Part shown: piece by piece, positions 6,632-16,573 of the stretch
Layout of the letters: the number at the start of each line of letters is the position of its first letter
Numbering within the stretch: position 1 is the stretch's first letter
Assembly (NCBI GenBank): GCA_001464935.1
Contig: LNEL01000054.1
Location: 85,407 to 149,406 of the forward strand
DNA length: 64,000 nt
From: Gammaproteobacteria bacterium Ga0077536
GTDB taxonomy: Bacteria > Pseudomonadota > Gammaproteobacteria > Ga0077536
Reading direction: 5' to 3'
Translations under genes and position numbers: made by a program
The notes under the pieces: model-generated
Database searches by the model: none
The model's input: only the letters and a program-made list of their open reading frames with translations
Told to the model about the DNA's origin: nothing

Positions 6632-9289
6632 ATGCTGATGCCACTTCTCCGGCGCGGACGGACGACGAATTGCCTGTCGGTGATCTGCTGGCTGTTGTTC
6701 GTTCTCGCCAGCGCGCCGCTGTCGGGCGCCATGGCCGCCGGCACCGGCACGTACAACGCCCCGCTGGCGGCCACACTCGCCACCGATCCGAATCTCTGCG
6801 CCCACGTGCCCTGCGGCGCTGTATTGCCCGGCGCGGAGAGTTTTTCCGAACGCAAGGGCAAGCCTGCCTACGTCGAGGCCTATCGCGGCACCGGGGCGGC
6901 GCGCGAACTCCTGGGCTATGTTTTTCTGTCGACCGACATCGTTGACATTCCCGCGTACTCCGGCAAACCGGTCGTCACGCTGATCGGGATGGACAAGACC
7001 GGTCTCATCACCGGCACGCGCATCCTGCGTCACAGCGAACCGATCCTGTTGCTCGGCATCCCTGAAGAAACGCTGACGAAGTTCATCGACCAGTATCTCG
7101 GTCGTTTCGTCGGCGACAAGATTGAGATAGGCAAGGGCAGCGACGGCGCCATCGGTCTTGACGCGATCACCGGCGCCACCGTCACCGTGATTGCGCAGAA
7201 CCAGGTCATCATGCGCTCGGGCGTGGCGATTGCGCGGCAGGTCGGCATCCTGAAGACCGAGCAGAAACCGCCCGTGCGTTTCACGCCCATCGACGAACCC
7301 CTGAGCTGGGTGCAGATGCTCGAGGAAGGGAGCGTCAGTCACCTCAGCGTGCAGGCGGAAGAAGTCGGCATGGCGCGACAGGACGCACCATACATCGACA
7401 TGTATTTCGGCTATCTGAATACGCCGGCCGTGGGCCGCAGCATCCTCGGAAAGGCCGCCCACACGAGCCTCATGGGGCGGTTGAAGGAAGGCGAGCACGC
7501 GATCTTCATCGTCGCCAACGGCACGGAGTCGTTCAAAGGCTCCGGCTTCGTGCGCGGCGGCATCTACGACCGCATCCAGATCGCGCAGCAGATGGACACC
7601 TACACCTTCCGCGATCTCGACTACCTGAATCTGTGGGGGATCGAGGCACCGGGCGCACCCGCCTACCGGGAATCCGCGATCTTCATCGTGCGCGATCCCG
7701 GCTTCAGCCCGGCCTGGCCGTGGAAGCTCGTGTTCCTCGCCAACAAGCTCGACCACAAGAGCGGCCACCGCGAGTTCGTGAGTTTCGCGGCCGATCACTG
7801 GGTACCCGCGCGCTACCTCGAAGACGGGCGGGCGACGGTCATCGAGCCCGAGCCGACCTGGGTGCGCATCTGGCGTGCGCGCGCCGCCGAACTCGCCGTA
7901 TTCAGCGCGCTGCTCGTGATGGTCGCGGTCGTCTATGCATTGCGCGACAAGCTGACCCGGCGCTCGACCCGCCGCAACAAATGGCCCGTCAACTTCTTCA
8001 AGTACACCGCGTGGGTCGTCAGCATCGGTTTCGTCGGCTTCGGTGTGCTCGCCGTGCCGTCGATCACCCAGGTCCTGACCTGGTTTCATTCGATGTTGTT
8101 CCACTGGACCTGGGAGCTGTTTCTCTCCGATCCTTTCGTCTTCATTTTCTGGATCTTCATCATCGTCACCGTGTTCGTGTGGGGGCGCGGTCTGTTCTGC
8201 GGCTGGCTGTGTCCGTTCGGCTCGTTGTCCGAACTGCTCTACAAGGTGGCGCGAGCGGTTGGCCTCAAGCGCTTCCAGTTCAAGCTGCCCGATCGTTGGC
8301 ACCACCGCCTGAAATGGGTGAAGTACGCGGTGTTCTTCGGCCTGCTCACCGTGTCGATGTTCTCGATGGGGCTTGCCGAACAACTCGCCGAGATTGAACC
8401 GTTCAAGACCACCTTTCTCGTCGGCATTTCCAATCGCAGCTGGCCGTACGCCCTGTTCGCCGCCAGCCTGCTCGGGCTCTCGCTGTTCATCGAACGGCCG
8501 TTCTGCAAGTACCTCTGTCCGCTGGGTGCGGCGCTGGCGATGCCCTCGACGTTTCGCTGGTTCGGGCTCAAGCGCAAGCAGGAATGTGCGACCTGTCACG
8601 CGTGCGCGGTCGGTTGCGGCGCGCAGGCCATCGACAGCGACGGCCGCATCGATCACCGTGAATGCCTGCACTGCCTCGACTGCATGATTCTCTACACCGA
8701 CACGCACACCTGTCCGCCGCTGGTGCAGGAACGCAAGCGTCGTGAGAAGGCCGGGCTTGCGCTGACGCCGATCGATCGTGACGGCTATTTCATCCCGATC
8801 AGGGTCGAAGCGATGGCAGGTCCGGCCGTGGTTGCGGCCAAGCCTTCCCGACCGGCCCAGGTCGATCCCCGGCTGCCGACCGACCGCACGACGCCCCCCT
8901 ATGCGGTGCCGGCGAGCCGGCTGCGCTGGTTTTTTGCTGAAACCTGGGACCATTTATGGCCGTGGCGCAGGGAGTCGTTCAGTTCAAATCGCGTGCTGCA
9001 GGCCGCCGCCGTGGCGCTCGCGATGGGCGTCACCCTGGTCTGGGTGCTCGCGGCGACCGGACGCGTTGCCGCCGTCGCCGTCATTGGCTGGTGGTTCGCG
9101 TGGAGTGTGTTCGAAGTGCTCGTGCGCCTCGACGCCAAACGCTATGTAAAAGACGGTCCGTGGTGGCAGCGCACCTACCGCGTGGCGAACGTGATGGACA
9201 TGCTGAGTTATGTCGGCTTCAAGAACCTGCTGATCGGCGCGGCGCTCTTCCTGAGCCTGAAGGCGCTCGGCCTGCTGGCGATGCCCTAG
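6632..9289 (+). CDS. nosR: NosR, flavin and Fe-S membrane protein of N2O reduction
   Basis: An 885-residue polytopic protein needed for nos expression or for electron supply to NosZ. It has an N-terminal signal segment and then a periplasmic FMN-binding domain. Thr183 lies in ITGATVT, the motif flavinylated by ApbE. Several membrane helices follow (about residues 420-440, 455-480, 495-520, 560-580 and 605-620). Two CxxxCP motifs are present (CGWLCP at 523 and CKYLCP at 625). Two ferredoxin-type clusters follow, CATCHACAVGC and CLHCLDCM, and the C-terminus adds more membrane segments. It lies 80 bp after nosZ. Confidence 0.97.
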   Translation: MLMPLLRRGRTTNCLSVICWLLFVLASAPLSGAMAAGTGTYNAPLAATLATDPNLCAHVPCGAVLPGAESFSERKGKPAYVEAYRGTGAARELLGYVFLSTDIVDIPAYSGKPVVTLIGMDKTGLITGTRILRHSEPILLLGIPEETLTKFIDQYLGRFVGDKIEIGKGSDGAIGLDAITGATVTVIAQNQVIMRSGVAIARQVGILKTEQKPPVRFTPIDEPLSWVQMLEEGSVSHLSVQAEEVGMARQDAPYIDMYFGYLNTPAVGRSILGKAAHTSLMGRLKEGEHAIFIVANGTESFKGSGFVRGGIYDRIQIAQQMDTYTFRDLDYLNLWGIEAPGAPAYRESAIFIVRDPGFSPAWPWKLVFLANKLDHKSGHREFVSFAADHWVPARYLEDGRATVIEPEPTWVRIWRARAAELAVFSALLVMVAVVYALRDKLTRRSTRRNKWPVNFFKYTAWVVSIGFVGFGVLAVPSITQVLTWFHSMLFHWTWELFLSDPFVFIFWIFIIVTVFVWGRGLFCGWLCPFGSLSELLYKVARAVGLKRFQFKLPDRWHHRLKWVKYAVFFGLLTVSMFSMGLAEQLAEIEPFKTTFLVGISNRSWPYALFAASLLGLSLFIERPFCKYLCPLGAALAMPSTFRWFGLKRKQECATCHACAVGCGAQAIDSDGRIDHRECLHCLDCMILYTDTHTCPPLVQERKRREKAGLALTPIDRDGYFIPIRVEAMAGPAVVAAKPSRPAQVDPRLPTDRTTPPYAVPASRLRWFFAETWDHLWPWRRESFSSNRVLQAAAVALAMGVTLVWVLAATGRVAAVAVIGWWFAWSVFEVLVRLDAKRYVKDGPWWQRTYRVANVMDMLSYVGFKNLLIGAALFLSLKALGLLAMP

Positions 9290-9300
9290 GTCGCGCCGGC

Positions 9301-10566
9301 ATGCGCCAGCTGTGCATGGCCGTGTTGTGCCTGTTCGCGCTCGGCGCCGCGCGCGCAGCAGAGTGGCGCGTGGCGCCTGGACAGTCCATCCAGGCGGCGA
9401 TTGATCGCGCCGCGACCGGCGATGTGGTGCTGATCTCCGCCGGGCACTACCGCGAACGCCTGCGGATCGACAAGCCGCTGACGCTGCGCGGCGTCGGCCG
9501 TCCGCAGCTGAGCGGCGGTCTCGAGGGCGACACGATACGCGTGAGCGCGCAGGACGTGCTGATCGAGGATCTGCTCGTCCTGGACTCCGGCGACAGCCTG
9601 AAGGATCAGAACGCGGGCATCTATGTCCAGCCCGGCGCCCACCGCTTCACGGTGCGGCGCTGCGAACTGCACTACAACCTGTTCGGTTTGTGGATAGAGA
9701 AAGTCGATGACGTGCGCGTCGAGGACAACCTCATCACTGGCAAGCGGGACTATCGCTCGTCCCAGCGCGGCAACGGTATCCAGCTCTACAATTCACAGCG
9801 TGCTCGCATCATCGGCAACCACATCAGCTTCGTGCGCGATGCGATCTATGTCGATGTGTCGCATGACGCGGAGTTCAGGCGCAACCGCCTCCATCACAGC
9901 CGCTATGGCACCCACTACATGAATTCATATCGAAACCTGTGGGAGGGCAACGACAGCTGGATGAATCGCGGTGGCCTCGCGCTGATGGAAGTGCGCGATC
10001 AGGTCGTACGCAACAATCGGGCATGGGCGAACTCGGATCACGGGATCATGCTGCGCACGATCCAGGACGCCGTCGTAGAGCACAACGTCGTAGCCGGCAA
10101 CGCCCGCGGTTTCTTTGTCTATGACGCGGAATACAACACACTGCGCGACAATCTGATCGTCGACAACCAGGTCGGCGTGCATCTGTGGGCCGGATCCAAG
10201 CACAACACGGTCGAGGGCAACGACTTCATCGCCAACCGCGATCAGGTGCGCTACGTCGGCGCGCGCGACGAAGCCTGGGGCGGCGACACCGGCAATCACT
10301 GGAGCACTTATGTCGGTTGGGATCGGGACGGCGATGGTTGGGGCGATGTGCCGTTCGAAGCGAATGACATCGTCGACCGGCTGTCCTGGCAGCATCCGAT
10401 GATGAAACTGCTGCTGGCGAGTCCGGCCATCCAGACGCTGCGGCTCGTCGGGCGGCAGTTTCCGGTGCTGCGCGCCCCGAGCGTCGTCGACGCGAGGCCC
10501 CGTATGCAACCTGCCCGCGCCCAATGGAGAATCTGGCTTGGCCGACGCTATCCCAACCGCTACTGA
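9301..10566 (+). CDS. nosD: NosD, periplasmic copper-site maturation protein
   Basis: A 421-residue parallel beta-helix protein with a cleavable signal (cleavage near GAARAAEW) and many short repeats of the right-handed beta-helix/carbohydrate-binding type, for example VRVEDNLITG and AVVEHNVVAGN. NosD works with the NosFY ABC transporter to build the CuZ site of NosZ in the periplasm. I start at ATG 9301, 11 bp after nosR; a longer in-frame extension upstream lies inside nosR and is not used. Its 3-prime end overlaps nosF by 29 bases, which suggests translational coupling. Confidence 0.96.
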   Translation: MRQLCMAVLCLFALGAARAAEWRVAPGQSIQAAIDRAATGDVVLISAGHYRERLRIDKPLTLRGVGRPQLSGGLEGDTIRVSAQDVLIEDLLVLDSGDSLKDQNAGIYVQPGAHRFTVRRCELHYNLFGLWIEKVDDVRVEDNLITGKRDYRSSQRGNGIQLYNSQRARIIGNHISFVRDAIYVDVSHDAEFRRNRLHHSRYGTHYMNSYRNLWEGNDSWMNRGGLALMEVRDQVVRNNRAWANSDHGIMLRTIQDAVVEHNVVAGNARGFFVYDAEYNTLRDNLIVDNQVGVHLWAGSKHNTVEGNDFIANRDQVRYVGARDEAWGGDTGNHWSTYVGWDRDGDGWGDVPFEANDIVDRLSWQHPMMKLLLASPAIQTLRLVGRQFPVLRAPSVVDARPRMQPARAQWRIWLGRRYPNRY

Positions 10567-11479
10567 CACCCCGTCGCCGCTGATTTGCGCGCGCGCACTG
10601 AGCCGCCATTACGGCACAGTGCGCGCCGTCGATGAGGTTGAACTCACGATCGGGCGCGGCGAACTGTTCGGGCTGATCGGCCACAACGGCGCCGGCAAGA
10701 CCACGCTGTTCAAGATGATGCTCGGGCTGGTGGCGCCGACCGGAGGCATGGTGACGATCGACGGCATCGACGTCGCCGGTGCCGGTTTCAGGCAGGTGCG
10801 CCGTCGGGTCGGTTACCTGCCGGAGAACGTCGTGTTCTATGACAACCTGACCGGCCTCGAGACCCTGCTGTTCTTTGCGAAGCTGAAGGCGGTCTCCCAC
10901 AGCGAATGCGGGCCGTTGCTGGCGAAGGTCGGGCTCGCGGGTGCAGCACGACGGCCCCTGAAGGAATACTCGAAAGGCATGCGTCAGCGCCTCGGGCTCG
11001 CCCAGGCGCTGCTCGGCAATCCCGCGCTGCTGTTTCTCGACGAGCCGACGACGGGCCTCGACCCCGAGGGCATTCGCGATTTCTACGCCGCGCTTCGCGA
11101 ACTGCAGGTGGCGGGCGTGACGGTCGTACTGACCTCTCACATCCTCGCCGAAATCCAGCAGCGCGTGGACCGCCTCGCAATCATGGCCGCTGGGCGCGTG
11201 CGCGCCATTGGCAGCGTGCAGGCGCTGCGCGCCGCGCGACCGTTGCCGGTGACGTTCGAGATCAGGTGCGCGCCGGGCCGCAGTGACGCCGTGCGCGCCG
11301 CGCTGGGCGCGCTGCCCCTGTCCACGGCCGAGGGTCACGACCACACGCTGCGCTTCGAGAGCCCGCCCGACGCGAAGATGCAGGTGCTCGAGGCACTGGC
11401 GCGCCTCGGTGGCAGCATTCGGGACATCAGCGTGCGAGAAGCAACGCTGGAAGACGTTTTTTTCGGTCTGACGGAATGA
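10538..11479 (+). CDS. nosF: NosF, ABC transporter ATP-binding protein
   Basis: A 313-residue ATPase of the NosDFY complex. It has Walker A GHNGAGKTT, signature YSKGMRQRLGLAQAL, Walker B LLFLDEPTTGLD and the H-loop LTSHIL. I use TTG 10538 because GGAGA lies eight to nine bases upstream and the next in-frame ATG falls after Walker A. The start lies inside the end of nosD. The C-terminal 80 residues form the regulatory extension seen in NosF-like ATPases. Confidence 0.95.
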   Translation: MADAIPTATDTPSPLICARALSRHYGTVRAVDEVELTIGRGELFGLIGHNGAGKTTLFKMMLGLVAPTGGMVTIDGIDVAGAGFRQVRRRVGYLPENVVFYDNLTGLETLLFFAKLKAVSHSECGPLLAKVGLAGAARRPLKEYSKGMRQRLGLAQALLGNPALLFLDEPTTGLDPEGIRDFYAALRELQVAGVTVVLTSHILAEIQQRVDRLAIMAAGRVRAIGSVQALRAARPLPVTFEIRCAPGRSDAVRAALGALPLSTAEGHDHTLRFESPPDAKMQVLEALARLGGSIRDISVREATLEDVFFGLTE

Positions 11480-11483
11480 GCCG

Positions 11484-12305
11484 ATGACTCTCGAGTTCGC
11501 CCCCGTCGCCACCGTCGCCGGCAAGGAGTTCTGGGATCGCATCCGCAGCCTCTGGGTGCTGGCGATCGCCGTGCTGTTCACCGTATTTGCGCTGGCGATA
11601 GCCTATTTCGGCGGCGCCCAGCAGGGCGCCGTCGGCTTCCGCTCGATCGAGTTCACGATCGCGAGTCTGGTCAGTCTCGTGATCTATTTGATTCCGCTGA
11701 TCGCGCTGCTGCTCGGTTTCGATGCAATCGTCGGCGAACGCGAGCGCGGTTCGCTCGACCTGCTGTTGTCGATGCCGATCACGCGCCTCGAACTGCTGCT
11801 CGGCAAGTTCCTGGGGCTCGCCGCCGCGCTCGCGTTCTCGACGGTCGCGGGTTTCGGTCTCGTGGCCATGGTGCTGGCGGGGCGTTTGAACCTCGGTGGG
11901 CTGTCCGCCTATGCCGGCTTCATGGCGAGTTCAATCCTGCTCGGCGTGTCGTTTCTGAGCATCGCGGTGCTGATCTCGGTGCTCGCGTCCGACCGTACGC
12001 GCGCCTCGGGACTCAGCATCGCGGTCTGGTTCTTCTTCGTGCTGATGTTCGATTTGTTGCTGCTGGGCGCGCTGGTCGTCAGTGGCGGTCGTGTCGGTGG
12101 CGCGGTGTTCCCGTATCTGCTGCTGCTGAATCCGACCGACGTGTTCCGCGTGCTCAACGTGCATGCGCTGGAGGAAGTGGGTTCACTGTACGGACTCGCG
12201 ACCGTGTTTCCCCCCGAGCTCGCGCACCAGGGCCTGCTGTACGGCGTAATGCTGGCCTGGTGCGTGCTGCCCCTGATGCTCGCCGCCTGGAGGTTTCGCC
12301 GATGA
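11484..12305 (+). CDS. nosY: NosY, ABC transporter permease
   Basis: A 273-residue inner-membrane permease with about six transmembrane helices, starting with one at residues 25-45. The GERERGSLDLLLSMPITRLELLLGK loop (given in part: GERERGSLDLLL) is characteristic of the ABC-2 type family to which NosY belongs. It pairs with NosF and NosD in copper-site maturation. It begins four bases after nosF and overlaps nosL by four bases (ATGA). Confidence 0.95.
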   Translation: MTLEFAPVATVAGKEFWDRIRSLWVLAIAVLFTVFALAIAYFGGAQQGAVGFRSIEFTIASLVSLVIYLIPLIALLLGFDAIVGERERGSLDLLLSMPITRLELLLGKFLGLAAALAFSTVAGFGLVAMVLAGRLNLGGLSAYAGFMASSILLGVSFLSIAVLISVLASDRTRASGLSIAVWFFFVLMFDLLLLGALVVSGGRVGGAVFPYLLLLNPTDVFRVLNVHALEEVGSLYGLATVFPPELAHQGLLYGVMLAWCVLPLMLAAWRFRR

Positions 12306-12820
12306 AGGTTCAAGGTTCCCGCGCGTGGTTCGCCGCGGCACTCCTGATGCTGGCCGGCTGCGGCGAGGCACCGGACACCATCACCCGCACGGCGGCCGAT
12401 TTCACACCGTCGACGGCCTGCGTTCTCGACGGCATGCTGCTCGCCGAGCATCCGGGCCCGAAGGCGCAGATCCACTATGTGAACGCCGAGGAGCCCGAGT
12501 TCCTGTGCGACACGGTGGAGATGTTCCATCTCTACCTGCAGCCCGAACAGGTGCGCGCGGTGGCCGCTGTCTACGTGCAGGACATGGGGCAGGCGGACTG
12601 GGACGAGCCGCGCGGTCATTGGATCGACGCCCGCCAGGCGTGGTTCGTCGTCGGCGGCAAGCGCCGTGGTTCGATGGGGCCGACCATCGCGTCGTTCGCG
12701 CAACGCGCCGATGCGTCGAACTTTGCCGAGACTTACGGCGGGCAGGTGCTGGCGTTCGACGCGGTGAAACCGGAGCAGGTGGTGATCGACGGGGGCGCGC
12801 TGCACGATCAGCACATGTAG
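12302..12820 (+). CDS. nosL: NosL, copper-binding outer-membrane-type lipoprotein
   Basis: A 172-residue lipoprotein with signal and lipobox LMLAGC (Cys20) that delivers Cu(I) for NosZ assembly. The NosL signatures ACVLDGMLLAEHPGPKAQIHY (in part DGMLLAEHPGPKAQ) and CDTVEMFHLY are present, and the C-terminus HDQHM adds possible metal ligands. The start ATG 12302 overlaps the nosY stop. It is the last gene of the nos operon and is followed by a hairpin. Confidence 0.95.
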   Translation: MKVQGSRAWFAAALLMLAGCGEAPDTITRTAADFTPSTACVLDGMLLAEHPGPKAQIHYVNAEEPEFLCDTVEMFHLYLQPEQVRAVAAVYVQDMGQADWDEPRGHWIDARQAWFVVGGKRRGSMGPTIASFAQRADASNFAETYGGQVLAFDAVKPEQVVIDGGALHDQHM

Positions 12821-12851
12821 CGTGGGCCAAAAGCGGAGGCGGTCGCGCTGC

Positions 12852-12896
12852 GTTCGAACACCGCGGCGGCGATGTAGCCGCCGCGATGGTTCGAAC
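12852..12896. terminator. Convergent hairpin between nosL and the cytochrome gene
   Basis: CGCGGCGGC (12862-12870) pairs perfectly with GCCGCCGCG (12877-12885) across a six-base loop. This stem is flanked by GTTCGAAC on both sides (12852-12859 and 12889-12896), which extends it after a small internal loop. It lies between convergent genes. There is no T-run, so factor-independent termination is uncertain. Confidence 0.5.
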
Positions 12897-12914
12897 ATTC
12901 CGCGCGGCTGCGGA

Positions 12915-13370
12915 TCAGCCCGACTTCTGCACCATGTAGTCGACGGCCGCCTTGATCTCTTCGTCGGTCAGCTTCGGATTGCCACCGCGCGGCGGCATCA
13001 TGCCCTTGGCGCCGGTATAGCCTTCCATCGCGTGCTTGTAGAGCGTGTCATTGCCCTGCGCAATGCGCGGTGCCCAGTCTTCCTTGTTGCCCGGCGCCGG
13101 AGCGCCGGCCACGCCGGCCGCATGACAAAGCGCGCACGTGCTGTTGTAAATCTTGCCACCGTCGACCGCACCGGCCGCGACAGCCTGCGCGGCGGGAGCG
13201 GCAGGCGCAGTAGGCGCGGGCGCAGCCGGTGCAGGAGCAGGGTTCGCAGCCGGCGCTGCTGCAGTTTCTGCGGGCGCCGCGGCGGTGCCGGCCGGGGGCG
13301 CGGACTCGTTGCCGCAGCCGCTCAGCACGCCGGCAAGCGAAATCGCGAGGACCAGTGTCGGATATTTCAT
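12915..13370 (-). CDS. Class I c-type cytochrome lipoprotein (c5-like)
   Basis: A 151-residue monohaem cytochrome. A signal peptide with lipobox VLSGC (Cys19) is followed by an Ala/Pro-rich linker (residues 22-65). The haem domain has Cys79-Ala-Leu-Cys82-His83 and a distal Met in GMMPPRGG near residue 124. The C-terminal LTDEEIKAAVDYMVQKS is typical of cytochrome c5/c555-like domains. It probably stands on a membrane with a flexible tether. Being convergent with nosL, it could supply electrons to NosZ, but that is inference from location. Confidence 0.9.
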   Translation of the reverse strand: MKYPTLVLAISLAGVLSGCGNESAPPAGTAAAPAETAAAPAANPAPAPAAPAPTAPAAPAAQAVAAGAVDGGKIYNSTCALCHAAGVAGAPAPGNKEDWAPRIAQGNDTLYKHAMEGYTGAKGMMPPRGGNPKLTDEEIKAAVDYMVQKSG

Positions 13371-13474
13371 GGTGTTCTCCAGTGAGGTGGGGAGGAGGGC
13401 CTTGCGTCCATGGCAAGCAGCACGCCCTGTGGGCGCACCATTGTAGCGCCTGTGCGCCGAGCGGCGCCCTGATT

Positions 13475-16400
13475 TCAGGCGCCGCCGCGCAGTCGCTCGA
13501 GCTGTGAACGCAGCCGCGCAATCTGATCCGCGTTGTCCGCCGCACGCTTGCGCTCCTTGTCGACGACCTCGGCCGGCGCGCGAGACACGAAGGATTCGTT
13601 CGCGAGCTTGCCTTCGACACGCGCGAGATCCTGCTCGAGCCGCGTCAGCTCCTTCGTCAGACGTTCGGCTTCGACGGCCGGATCGATCAGATCCATCAGC
13701 GGCACGAGCAGGGTCGTCTCGCCGGCCAGCGCGGTCGTCGCGTCGGCGGACACCGCTTCGGTCACGCGCTCAATCTTCTCGATGCGCGCAATCTGCTGGA
13801 TGAACGGCGTACCCCGCGCGAGCCACGCCTGCTCGGTCGCGCTGCCGCCGAACACCTGGAGCGGAATGCGTTTGCCGGGCTCGATGTTGCTCTCGGCGCG
13901 GATCCGCCGCACGCCCAGCACCACGGTCTTCAGCCACGCGATCTCGTCTGCCGCCGCCTTGTCTTCGGCGTAGTCGTCGACGCGCGGGAAGGGCTGCGTC
14001 ATCACGGTCTCGCCGTGGATGCCGATCAGCGGGGCGACCTTCAGCCAGATTTCCTCGGTGATGAACGGCATGATGGGATGCAGCGCGCGCAGCGCGGCTT
14101 CGAGCACTTCGAGCAGCGTGCGGCGCGTCGCTTCCTTCGCGTCGTGGTCGACGGTCACGTCGTTCAGCGTGACTTTCGCCAGCTCTATGTACCAGTCGCA
14201 GAATTCGTCCCAGATGAATTCGTAAATCGCCTGCGCGGCGAGATCGAAACGATAGCCTTCGAAGCCGTCGCGCACCGTGGCTAGCGCCTCGCGGAAGCGA
14301 TGCTTGATCCAGCGGTCGGCGAGACTGGCGCTGCCGCGCACTTCGGCGACCGGCTCGGGACCGACCGTCATCAGCACGAAGCGCGTTGCGTTCCAGATCT
14401 TGTTGCAGAAATTGCGGTAGCCCTCGATGCGCCCGAGATCGAAGCGCACGTCGCGCCCCTGCGTCGCCATCGACGCAAAGGTGAAGCGCAGCGCGTCGGT
14501 ACCGTAGCTCGGGATGCCGTCGGCGAACTGGCGGCGCGTGGCGGCCTCGATTTTCGGCGCGTCTTCCGGCCGCATCAGCCCGACCGTGCGCTTGGCGACC
14601 AGCGGCTCGAGCTCGATGCCGTCGATCAGATCGATCGGGTCGAGAATGTTGCCCTTCGACTTCGACATCTTGTTGCCTTCGGCGTCGCGCACGAGGCCGT
14701 GGATGTAGACCTCACGGAACGGCACGTCGCCCATGAACTTCAGCCCCATCATGATCATCCGGGCGACCCAGAAGAAGATGATGTCGAAGCCTGTCACCAG
14801 CACGCTCGTCGGGTAGAACGCGCTCAGTTCGGGCGTCTTCTCCGGCCAGCCCAGCGTCGAGAACGGCCACAGCGCGCTCGAGAACCAGGTATCGAGCACG
14901 TCTTCGTCCTGCGTCAGCGGCACGTCCGGCGCGAGATTGCCCTTCGCGCGCGCCTCGGCCTCGGTGCGCCCGACATGAATGTTGCCCTGCGCGTCATACC
15001 ACGCCGGAATGCGATGGCCCCACCACAGCTGGCGGCTGATGCACCAGTCTTCGATGTTGCGCATCCATTCGAAGTAGGTCTTGCTCCAGTTCTCCGGCAC
15101 GAAGCGGATACGGCCGTCTTCGACGCACTGGATCGCGGGCTCGGCCAGCGGGGCGATCTGCACGAACCACTGATCCGTCAGGTAGGGCTCGACGACGGCC
15201 TGTGAGCGGTCGCCTCTCGGCACCATCAGCTTGTGCGGATCGGCGCGTACCAGCAGGCCCTGCGCTTCCAAGTCGGCAACGATGCGCTTGCGCGCTTCGT
15301 AGCGGTCGAGGCCGCGATACGCGGCCGGGCCGTTGTCGTTGATTGCAGCCTGCGGGGTGAAGATGTTGATCTTCGGCAGGCCGTGGCGCTCGCCGACCGC
15401 GTAGTCGTTGAAGTCGTGCGCAGGCGTGATTTTCACGCAGCCCGAGCCGAACTCGGGGTCGACGTAGTCGTCGGCGATGATTGGGATGCTGCGGTTACAC
15501 AGCGGCAGCGTCACGTACTTGCCGATGAGCCGGCGATAGCGCTCGTCTTCCGGATGCACCGCGACCGCGACGTCGCCGAGCATCGTCTCCGGCCGCGTCG
15601 TCGCGACGACGACATGCCCGTTGCCGTTCTCGAGCGGGTAGCGGATGTGCCAGATCGTGCCCTGTTCCTCCTGCGACACGACTTCGAGATCGGAAATCGC
15701 GGTGGTCAGCACCGGATCCCAGTTCACGAGGCGCTTGCCGCGATAGATGAGGCCTTCCTCGTGCAGGCGCACGAAGACTTCGGTCACCGCCTGCGACAGG
15801 CCGTGGTCCATCGTGAAGCGTTCGCGCTCCCAGTCCATCGACGCGCCCATGCGTCGCAGCTGCTGGGAGATCGTGCCGCCCGATTCGCCCTTCCACTGCC
15901 ACACGGCTTCGAGAAAGGTTTCGCGGCCGAGGTCATGCCGCGACTGGCCTTTGAGCCCGAGCTGGCGTTCGACGACCATCTGCGTCGCGATGCCCGCGTG
16001 ATCGGTGCCGCATTGCCACAGCGTGCGAAAACCCTGCATGCGGTGGTAACGGATCAGCGCGTCCATCAGCGTGTCCTGGAACGCATGGCCCATGTGCAGG
16101 CTGCCGGTCACGTTCGGCGGCGGCAGCATGATGCAGTAGGGTGCATCGCGGCCCTGCGCGGCGAAATGACCGGCGGCCTCCCATTGTTCGTAGCGTGGGC
16201 GCTCGATGGCGTGCGGGTCGTAGGTCTTCGCGATGGGCGGTTCGAACTTCATGGGAGCGATAGGGCCTGCTGGCTTGGGGGTCGGTTCGGCGGACACGGA
16301 GGCGGCCGGCGCATCGGCGCGGGCCACGGTGTCGACGACCGCCGCGATGGCGGGCGGTTCGTCGGTGAAATGCACGACGGACGGATGGCCGAACAGCGCG

Positions 16401-16573
16401 GGATCGATGTCCGTGACGCGCTCGGTGAGCCGCGGCGGCGTGACGCCCGGTGGCGGCCGGCGCCCGCTGATCACTTCGTTCAGTTCGGTGCGCTTGGTGT
16501 CGAGCAGGGTCTCGAGCTGGGCGATCGTCGCGTCGAGGTCGCGCCGCCAGCTGTCCTGGGGCCGATCGCTCAT
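13475..16573 (-). CDS. valS: Valyl-tRNA synthetase with N-terminal extension
   Basis: Class Ia synthetase charging tRNA-Val, here 1032 residues. The HIGH-type motif HMGH is at 160-163 ([13 protein letters not shown]) and KMSKS at 635-639. The editing domain ([13 protein letters not shown]), anticodon-binding domain and C-terminal coiled coil are all present. ATG 16573 overlaps the holC stop (ATGA). The normal ValS start would correspond to Met108 at 16252, which has no good ribosome binding site. The first 107 residues, rich in Pro/Ala, resemble the separate small gene found between holC and valS in Pseudomonas, so this looks like an in-frame fusion. Translation from 16252 as well cannot be excluded. 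Confidence 0.95.
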   Translation of the reverse strand: MSDRPQDSWRRDLDATIAQLETLLDTKRTELNEVISGRRPPPGVTPPRLTERVTDIDPALFGHPSVVHFTDEPPAIAAVVDTVARADAPAASVSAEPTPKPAGPIAPMKFEPPIAKTYDPHAIERPRYEQWEAAGHFAAQGRDAPYCIMLPPPNVTGSLHMGHAFQDTLMDALIRYHRMQGFRTLWQCGTDHAGIATQMVVERQLGLKGQSRHDLGRETFLEAVWQWKGESGGTISQQLRRMGASMDWERERFTMDHGLSQAVTEVFVRLHEEGLIYRGKRLVNWDPVLTTAISDLEVVSQEEQGTIWHIRYPLENGNGHVVVATTRPETMLGDVAVAVHPEDERYRRLIGKYVTLPLCNRSIPIIADDYVDPEFGSGCVKITPAHDFNDYAVGERHGLPKINIFTPQAAINDNGPAAYRGLDRYEARKRIVADLEAQGLLVRADPHKLMVPRGDRSQAVVEPYLTDQWFVQIAPLAEPAIQCVEDGRIRFVPENWSKTYFEWMRNIEDWCISRQLWWGHRIPAWYDAQGNIHVGRTEAEARAKGNLAPDVPLTQDEDVLDTWFSSALWPFSTLGWPEKTPELSAFYPTSVLVTGFDIIFFWVARMIMMGLKFMGDVPFREVYIHGLVRDAEGNKMSKSKGNILDPIDLIDGIELEPLVAKRTVGLMRPEDAPKIEAATRRQFADGIPSYGTDALRFTFASMATQGRDVRFDLGRIEGYRNFCNKIWNATRFVLMTVGPEPVAEVRGSASLADRWIKHRFREALATVRDGFEGYRFDLAAQAIYEFIWDEFCDWYIELAKVTLNDVTVDHDAKEATRRTLLEVLEAALRALHPIMPFITEEIWLKVAPLIGIHGETVMTQPFPRVDDYAEDKAAADEIAWLKTVVLGVRRIRAESNIEPGKRIPLQVFGGSATEQAWLARGTPFIQQIARIEKIERVTEAVSADATTALAGETTLLVPLMDLIDPAVEAERLTKELTRLEQDLARVEGKLANESFVSRAPAEVVDKERKRAADNADQIARLRSQLERLRGGA

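Noticed and set aside
6584-8953. A 789-codon open frame antisense to nosR
   Set aside because: Same reason: shadow of a long high-GC gene, with no domain or start signal.
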